From NCBI GenBank assembly GCA_013002865.1, contig JABDLU010000093.1, forward strand, positions 1-34,931: 34,931 nucleotides of DNA. The letters run 5' to 3'. Positions 30,057 to 34,931 of this stretch are shown here, piece by piece. The notes below the pieces were generated by a model that did no database searches, was not told the DNA's origin, and was given only the letters and a program-made list of their open reading frames with translations. Every line of letters starts with the position of its first letter. Positions within the stretch are counted from its first letter, which is position 1. The position numbers and the translations under genes are program-made. The stretch comes from Acidimicrobiia bacterium (lineage in GTDB: Bacteria; Actinomycetota; Acidimicrobiia; Spongiisociales; SHLN01).

Positions 30057-30577
30057 AACCGGTTGTGCCGAATGAGCTCGTCGAGAGGCTTGCGGCCGCC
30101 ATAGCCCCGACCGGCCCGGGCGGCCTTCTCGGCGGCATCGTCGGGATACCCGAAGCACAGCGCATACCTGACGCCGTGATCGGCCGGCACTCCCAACACC
30201 GCAGCCGCGCAGGCCTCGTCGTGCATGGTCACGGGACATGATCCGACCCCGCGGGCGAACGCGGCCAGCATCATGTTCTGGGATACCCGCCCGATGTCGA
30301 ACTCGTAGCCACCGGGCAGCCGGATCGGGACGATGACCAGTCGGGCATCCCGCAGCGGTCCGGAGAAGCGGCCGCAATCGGCCAGCTGCGCCTGTACGGC
30401 GGGCTCATCGACCACGAGAAACAGCCAATCCTGGCGGTTCTTGGCGCTCCCGGTCCAGCGGCCCGCCTCGAGAATGGCGTCCCGGTCCTCGTCCGACACC
30501 GGCCGCGGTGCGTACTTGCGCACAGTCCGCAACCCCACCACGGCGTCATACGGGTCATCCGGAAGCTGAATACTCAC
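30053..30577 (-). CDS. Nitroreductase family FMN-dependent oxidoreductase
   Basis: 174-aa flavoprotein of the nitroreductase superfamily. LRTVRKYAPRPVSDEDRDAI is the N-terminal FMN-phosphate-binding signature, followed by EAGRWTGSAKNRQDWLFLVV; YEFDIGRVSQNMMLAAFARG with VGSCPVTMHD is the central helix and FMN region; and LCFGYPDD is the C-terminal G-x-P-like turn. It would use NAD(P)H to reduce a nitro, quinone or other acceptor, unknown here. The GTG start at 30577 is preferred because TAGCCT (30585-30590, minus strand) lies 7 nt upstream and the signature follows. An in-frame start further up (30670) would cross the promoter region of the divergent amidase gene. Confidence 0.88.
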   Translation of the reverse strand: MSIQLPDDPYDAVVGLRTVRKYAPRPVSDEDRDAILEAGRWTGSAKNRQDWLFLVVDEPAVQAQLADCGRFSGPLRDARLVIVPIRLPGGYEFDIGRVSQNMMLAAFARGVGSCPVTMHDEACAAAVLGVPADHGVRYALCFGYPDDAAEKAARAGRGYGGRKPLDELIRHNRF

Positions 30578-30584
30578 CGCCTCG

Positions 30585-30590
30585 AGGCTA
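30585..30590 (-). promoter_or_regulatory. TANNNT -10 element of the nitroreductase gene
   Basis: TAGCCT on the minus strand lies 7 nt before the GTG at 30577, supporting this start codon. Confidence 0.4.
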
Positions 30591-30602
30591 CCGGCTCCGG
30601 CT

Positions 30603-30649
30603 GTCGACCGTTGACAGTCGACGGTCGACCGGCAGCCGATAGGCTGCCG
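30603..30649. promoter_or_regulatory. Two adjacent inverted repeats over the amidase promoter
   Basis: GTCGACCGT (30603-30611) and ACGGTCGAC (30621-30629) are perfect 9-bp inverted arms with a 9-bp spacer. Directly after, CGGCAGCC (30630-30637) and GGCTGCCG (30642-30649) form a perfect 8-bp inverted repeat with a 4-bp loop. The second repeat overlaps TAGGCT (30640-30645), a -10 element 6 nt before the amidase ATG. The arrangement resembles operators for one or two dimeric regulators controlling the divergent nitroreductase and amidase genes. Confidence 0.5.
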
Positions 30650-30651
30650 CC

Positions 30652-32037
30652 ATGCTCGACCCGTTCGCACCCGCAGCCGACCACATCGAGCTCGTGCGGA
30701 TACGGGCCATCACGGTGCGCGAGGTCGTCACGATGTATCTCGACCGGAGCGAGGATGCTCAGGAACGCCTGAACGCCTACACCCAGCTCGACCGCAAGCA
30801 GGCGCTGCTACGGGCCGAGCTCATCGATCGACGCCTGTTCACCGGCGAGCAACCTGCTCCGCTGGCCGGGATGACCGTGGCCCTCAAAGACCTGATCGAC
30901 CAGAAAGGGCTCCCGACTACGGCAGGATCGTCGTTCTACCGGAAGGTGGCCACCCACACGGCCACCGCCGTCGAGCGCCTGGAGGATGCCGGCGCCATCG
31001 TGCTGGGGCGCACCGGCCTGCACGAATTCGCCTTCGGGTTCTCGTCGGAGAATCACTGGTTCGGCCCGGTACGGAACCCGTGGGATCCGGCAACGTCACC
31101 GGGCGGCTCATCGGGAGGCTCGGCGGTGGCGGTGGCAGCCGGGCTGGCCGGTATCGGCATCGGGACCGACACGGGTGGATCGATCCGCGTTCCCGCCGCG
31201 GTCTGCGGCACCGTCGGGCTCAAGGTGACCCATGGCCGAGTGCCGCTCACCGGCGTGCTGCCGCTCGCCCCCAGCCTTGACACGGTCGGGCCGCTCAGCC
31301 GCACCGTCGGCGACGCAGCGCTCGTCTATCCGGTCATGGCCGGTCATGACCCGGCCGACCCCTACGCCATCATCGAGCCAGTGGTTTCGCCCGACCCGGC
31401 GGCCGGCCTCGACGGGTTAGTAGTTGGGGTCCCCCATCCCTGGGTCGACCATCCGGTTGATCCCGCGCTGCGGGCGGCGTTCGATGCGGCGCTCGGCCGA
31501 CTGGCCGGCCTCGGCGTCGAGATCCGGCACTTCGAGGACGACTTCGTTCAACCCCCCGGCCGCATCAACGATGCCATGTACAGCGAGGTGGCGGTGGTCC
31601 ACGGCAGGTGGTTCCCATCCCGGGCGGCCGAATACAGCGCCGAAATCGCCGACCGACTCGGCGATGCGATGTCGGCAACGGTCGCCGCCGGAGTGGAAGG
31701 CAAGCAATGGCGCCTCGACCTGCGCGAGCACACTTTCGACCTGTTCCGCCAGTGCGACGTTCTGGCCACTCCGGCAGTTGCGGCCAACCGCAAGCAGATC
31801 GGGGTCGACACGGTTGCCGTCGACGGTCAGCCGACCGGCTACCGGAAGGCTTTCTCGACCTTCTCCTCGCTCGTCAACCATGCCGGGCACCCGGCCATCG
31901 CGTTGCCCCTGCACGAATCGGGCAACCCGCCTCCGTCGCTGCAGCTGATCGGCCCAGACTGGTCCGAGGCGCGCCTGCTGGAGGTCGGCATCGCCCTCGA
32001 ACGTGCCGGGGTGGTCGGATTCCGCCCGCCGGGTTAG
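30652..32037 (+). CDS. Amidase (amidase-signature family, GatA-like)
   Basis: 461-aa hydrolase of the amidase signature family. The catalytic triad is visible: Lys79 (VALKDLID), cis-Ser154 (GGSSGGSA) and nucleophile Ser177 (DTGGSIRVPA). The core up to ~250 (GLKVTHGRVPLTGVLPLAPS) is well conserved, and the C-terminus has a weaker GatA-like end (NHAGHPAIALPL). GatB and GatC genes are not beside it, so a free-standing amidase acting on a small amide is more likely than the tRNA-dependent amidotransferase subunit. The ATG at 30652 has TAGGCT 6 nt upstream and no ribosome-binding site, suggesting leaderless translation. Confidence 0.9.
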   Translation: MLDPFAPAADHIELVRIRAITVREVVTMYLDRSEDAQERLNAYTQLDRKQALLRAELIDRRLFTGEQPAPLAGMTVALKDLIDQKGLPTTAGSSFYRKVATHTATAVERLEDAGAIVLGRTGLHEFAFGFSSENHWFGPVRNPWDPATSPGGSSGGSAVAVAAGLAGIGIGTDTGGSIRVPAAVCGTVGLKVTHGRVPLTGVLPLAPSLDTVGPLSRTVGDAALVYPVMAGHDPADPYAIIEPVVSPDPAAGLDGLVVGVPHPWVDHPVDPALRAAFDAALGRLAGLGVEIRHFEDDFVQPPGRINDAMYSEVAVVHGRWFPSRAAEYSAEIADRLGDAMSATVAAGVEGKQWRLDLREHTFDLFRQCDVLATPAVAANRKQIGVDTVAVDGQPTGYRKAFSTFSSLVNHAGHPAIALPLHESGNPPPSLQLIGPDWSEARLLEVGIALERAGVVGFRPPG

Positions 32038-32074
32038 GCCACCCAGAATCGAACGGCTACCCTCGGCGCTGCTC

Positions 32075-32080
32075 TAGTCT
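32075..32080 (+). promoter_or_regulatory. TANNNT -10 element of korAB
   Basis: TAGTCT lies 9 nt before the GTG start of korA. No ribosome-binding site intervenes, so a near-leaderless korAB transcript is likely. Confidence 0.4.
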
Positions 32081-32089
32081 TTATCGATC

Positions 32090-33960
32090 GTGGCTACCAC
32101 TCAGAACCCCGCCCCACCCGCAACCGACCGCGAACGGCGCGATCGCGTCGTCATACGATTCGCCGGCGACTCCGGCGACGGCATGCAATTGGCCGGAGCC
32201 CGCTTCACCGACGCCTCAGCTGCGTTCGGGAACGACCTCGCCACCCTGCCCAACTTCCCCGCCGAGATCCGGGCTCCGGCGGGAACGCTGCCGGGGGTGT
32301 CGGCCTTCCAGATTCACATCGCCGGCACCGACATCCTGACCCCCGGGGATTCGCCCGATGTGTTGGTGGCGATGAACCCGGCTGCCCTCAAGAAAAACCT
32401 CGACGACCTCAAGCCGGGCGGGGTCATCGTCGTGAACACCGACTCGTTCGAGGAGCGCAACCTCGCCAAGGCCGGCTACGAGACCAACCCCCTGGAGGAC
32501 GGCACGCTCGACGGGTACAACGTGCTGCCGGCCCCGATGGATGAGCTCACCAAAGAAGCCGTCAAGGACAGCGGCGTCACCGGCCGGGCTGTGCTCCGGT
32601 CCAAGAACTTTTTCGCGCTCGGCGCGCTCGCCTGGATGTTCGACCGCCCGGCCGACACCACCATCGAGTGGGTCGAGCAGAAGTTTGGCTCCAAACCGGA
32701 GGTGGTGGCTGCCAACACCGCCGCGTTCAAGGCCGGATACAACTACGGCATCACCACCGAGGCGTTCGCACACACCACGTTCGAGGTGCCGGCCGCCGAT
32801 CTGCCCGCCGGGACGTACACCAATGTGGTCGGTAACCAGACGTTGGCCTGGGGCCTGATCGCCGGCGCCCGGGCGGCGGGGCTGCCGCTGTTCTATGCGT
32901 CGTACCCGATCACCCCGGCCAGTGACGTGCTCCACGAGCTCGCCCGGCACAAGAACTTCGGGGTCAAGACCTTCCAGGCTGAGGATGAGATCGCGGCCGT
33001 TGGCGTGGCGCTGGGTGCCTCGTTCGCCGGCCACCTGGGCGTTACCGGCACCAGCGGGCCCGGCGTGGCACTCAAGAGCGAGACGATCAGCCTGGCGCTG
33101 ATGGCCGAGCTGCCGATGGTGATTGTCGACGTTCAGCGGGGCGGGCCCTCGACCGGCCTCCCCACCAAGACCGAGCAGTCCGACTTGATGATGGCGCTGC
33201 ATGGGCGCCACGGCGAAGCGCCCATGCCGGTGATCTCGGCCTCGAGCCCGGGCGATGCCTTTGATACCGCCATTGAGGCGTGCCGGATCGCCGTGAAATA
33301 CATGACGCCGGTCCTGCTGATGTCGGACGGTTACATCGGGACCAGCTCGGAACCGTGGAAGCTCCCCGACATCGAGGACCTGCCGAGCTTCCCGACCACA
33401 TTCGCCACCGAGGTCAACCACGACGATGGCTTCATGCCATACCTACGGGATCCCGAGTCGCTCGGGCGGCCGTGGGCAGTTCCGGGCACACCCGGCCTCG
33501 AGCACCGGGTTGGCGGTCTCGAGAAGGACCAGCTGACCGGGAACGTCAGCTACGACCCGAAGAACCATGAGACGATGACCCTCTTGCGGGAAGAGAAGAC
33601 CAAGGCTGTGGCCAAGGACATTCCCGATATCGTCGTCGAGCAGGATGCCGACGCCGACCTGATCGTGGTCGGCTGGGGCTCGACCTACTCGGCGGTGCTG
33701 GCCGGGATCAAGAACAGCCGCGCCAAGGGCAACAAGGTGGCCCACATCCATCTGCGCTACCTCAACCCCTTCCCCGGCAACCTCGGCGAGGTCCTCGCCC
33801 GCTATCCCAAGGTGCTGGTGCCCGAGCTCAATCGCGGCCAACTATCCCGACTACTGCGCGCCGAGTTCCTCACCCCGACGGTCACCTACTCAAAGGTGCA
33901 GGGTCAGCCGTTCAAAGCCGCCGAGATCGAAGCCAAGATCAGCGAACTGCTGGAGGCAGA

Positions 33961-33964
<4 letters not shown>
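32090..33964 (+). CDS. korA: 2-oxoacid:ferredoxin oxidoreductase alpha subunit (fused gamma-alpha)
   Basis: 624-aa subunit of a CoA-dependent, ferredoxin-reducing 2-oxoacid oxidoreductase, most likely 2-oxoglutarate (KorA) by resemblance to the actinobacterial enzyme. The N-terminal gamma-type domain (~20-200) begins VVIRFAGDSGDGMQLAGARF. The alpha/pyrimidine-binding domain starts near 245 (NQTLAWGLIAGARAAGLPLF), with YPITPASDVLHELA and FQAEDEIAAVGVALGASFAG being diagnostic. The transketolase C-terminal-like part runs from ~520 (DADLIVVGWGSTYSAVLAGI). The gamma-alpha fusion is standard for this two-subunit class. It starts at GTG 32090, and the stop overlaps the korB start (GTGA). Confidence 0.94.

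Positions 33965-34931
<967 letters not shown>

Noticed and set aside
30035-30060. tRNA-like T-arm sequence GGTTCGATCC
   Set aside because: It lies inside the sodX coding end, and no acceptor, D or anticodon stem could be built around it.
30652-32037. GatA subunit of the tRNA-dependent amidotransferase
   Set aside because: The amidase core fits, but gatB and gatC are absent, the gene stands alone with its own promoter and operators, and the C-terminal half is only weakly GatA-like.

Overview
The window is about 35 kb of very GC-rich, densely coding bacterial chromosome. Genes run on both strands, with frequent ATGA/GTGA start-stop overlaps and GTG starts. The gene set (nickel superoxide dismutase with its SodX protease, KorAB 2-oxoacid:ferredoxin oxidoreductase, a MurA with Asp in place of the catalytic Cys, many short-leader TANNNT promoters) fits a high-GC actinobacterial lineage, perhaps Acidimicrobiia or a relative. 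That placement is inference. No rRNA, tRNA, IS element, prophage or CRISPR array was seen.

Layout. 1-2460: end of a XylFGH-like sugar ABC importer (binding protein, single-domain ATPase, permease). 2457-6061: a divergent pair of exported proteins, a CRTAC1-like FG-GAP/ASPIC lipoprotein and a vanadium-haloperoxidase-family enzyme. 6063-10450: murA, a housekeeping rpiB, an alpha/beta hydrolase, 6-phosphogluconolactonase, a CHAD-domain protein and a small membrane protein. 10464-16529: a divergent helix-turn-helix gene and then the highlight, a nine-gene bacterial microcompartment (BMC) operon: rpiB-like, deoC, BMC-T, BMC-H, BMC-P, CoA-acylating aldehyde dehydrogenase, BMC-T, BMC-P, BMC-P. 16526-19747: a GNAT acetyltransferase, a protein with a nuclease-like motif, a perfect 9 x 7-bp repeat, a PQQ-type sugar dehydrogenase lipoprotein and a multi-pass membrane protein. 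19810-25551: two ABC ATPase/permease pairs in one operon, a YgjV-like/acetyltransferase-like fusion and the lipid II flippase MurJ. 25538-30056: an Fbp-like ABC importer directly downstream of nickel SOD, with divergent sodX. 30053-34931: a nitroreductase, an amidase and korA-korB (korB cut by the window edge).

How the BMC genes fit together. DeoC would cleave 2-deoxyribose-5-phosphate to glyceraldehyde-3-phosphate and acetaldehyde. The aldehyde dehydrogenase would convert acetaldehyde to acetyl-CoA. The RpiB-like protein would isomerise a pentose phosphate. All three enzymes have an N-terminal amphipathic segment resembling an encapsulation peptide. The shell set (one hexamer, two unlike tandem-domain trimers, three pentamers) is enough to build a closed compartment. 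This matches the class of BMC loci called sugar-phosphate-utilizing. No phosphotransacylase or alcohol dehydrogenase is in the window, so cofactor recycling is unexplained. In the BMC RpiB-like protein the usual catalytic Cys is Asp, whereas the housekeeping RpiB 4 kb away keeps Cys.

Two architectural habits recur. Five convergent gene pairs end in a shared CTAG, so both stop codons overlap with no intergenic terminator. At least a dozen genes have a TANNNT hexamer 6-10 nt before the start codon, which suggests leaderless or near-leaderless transcription.
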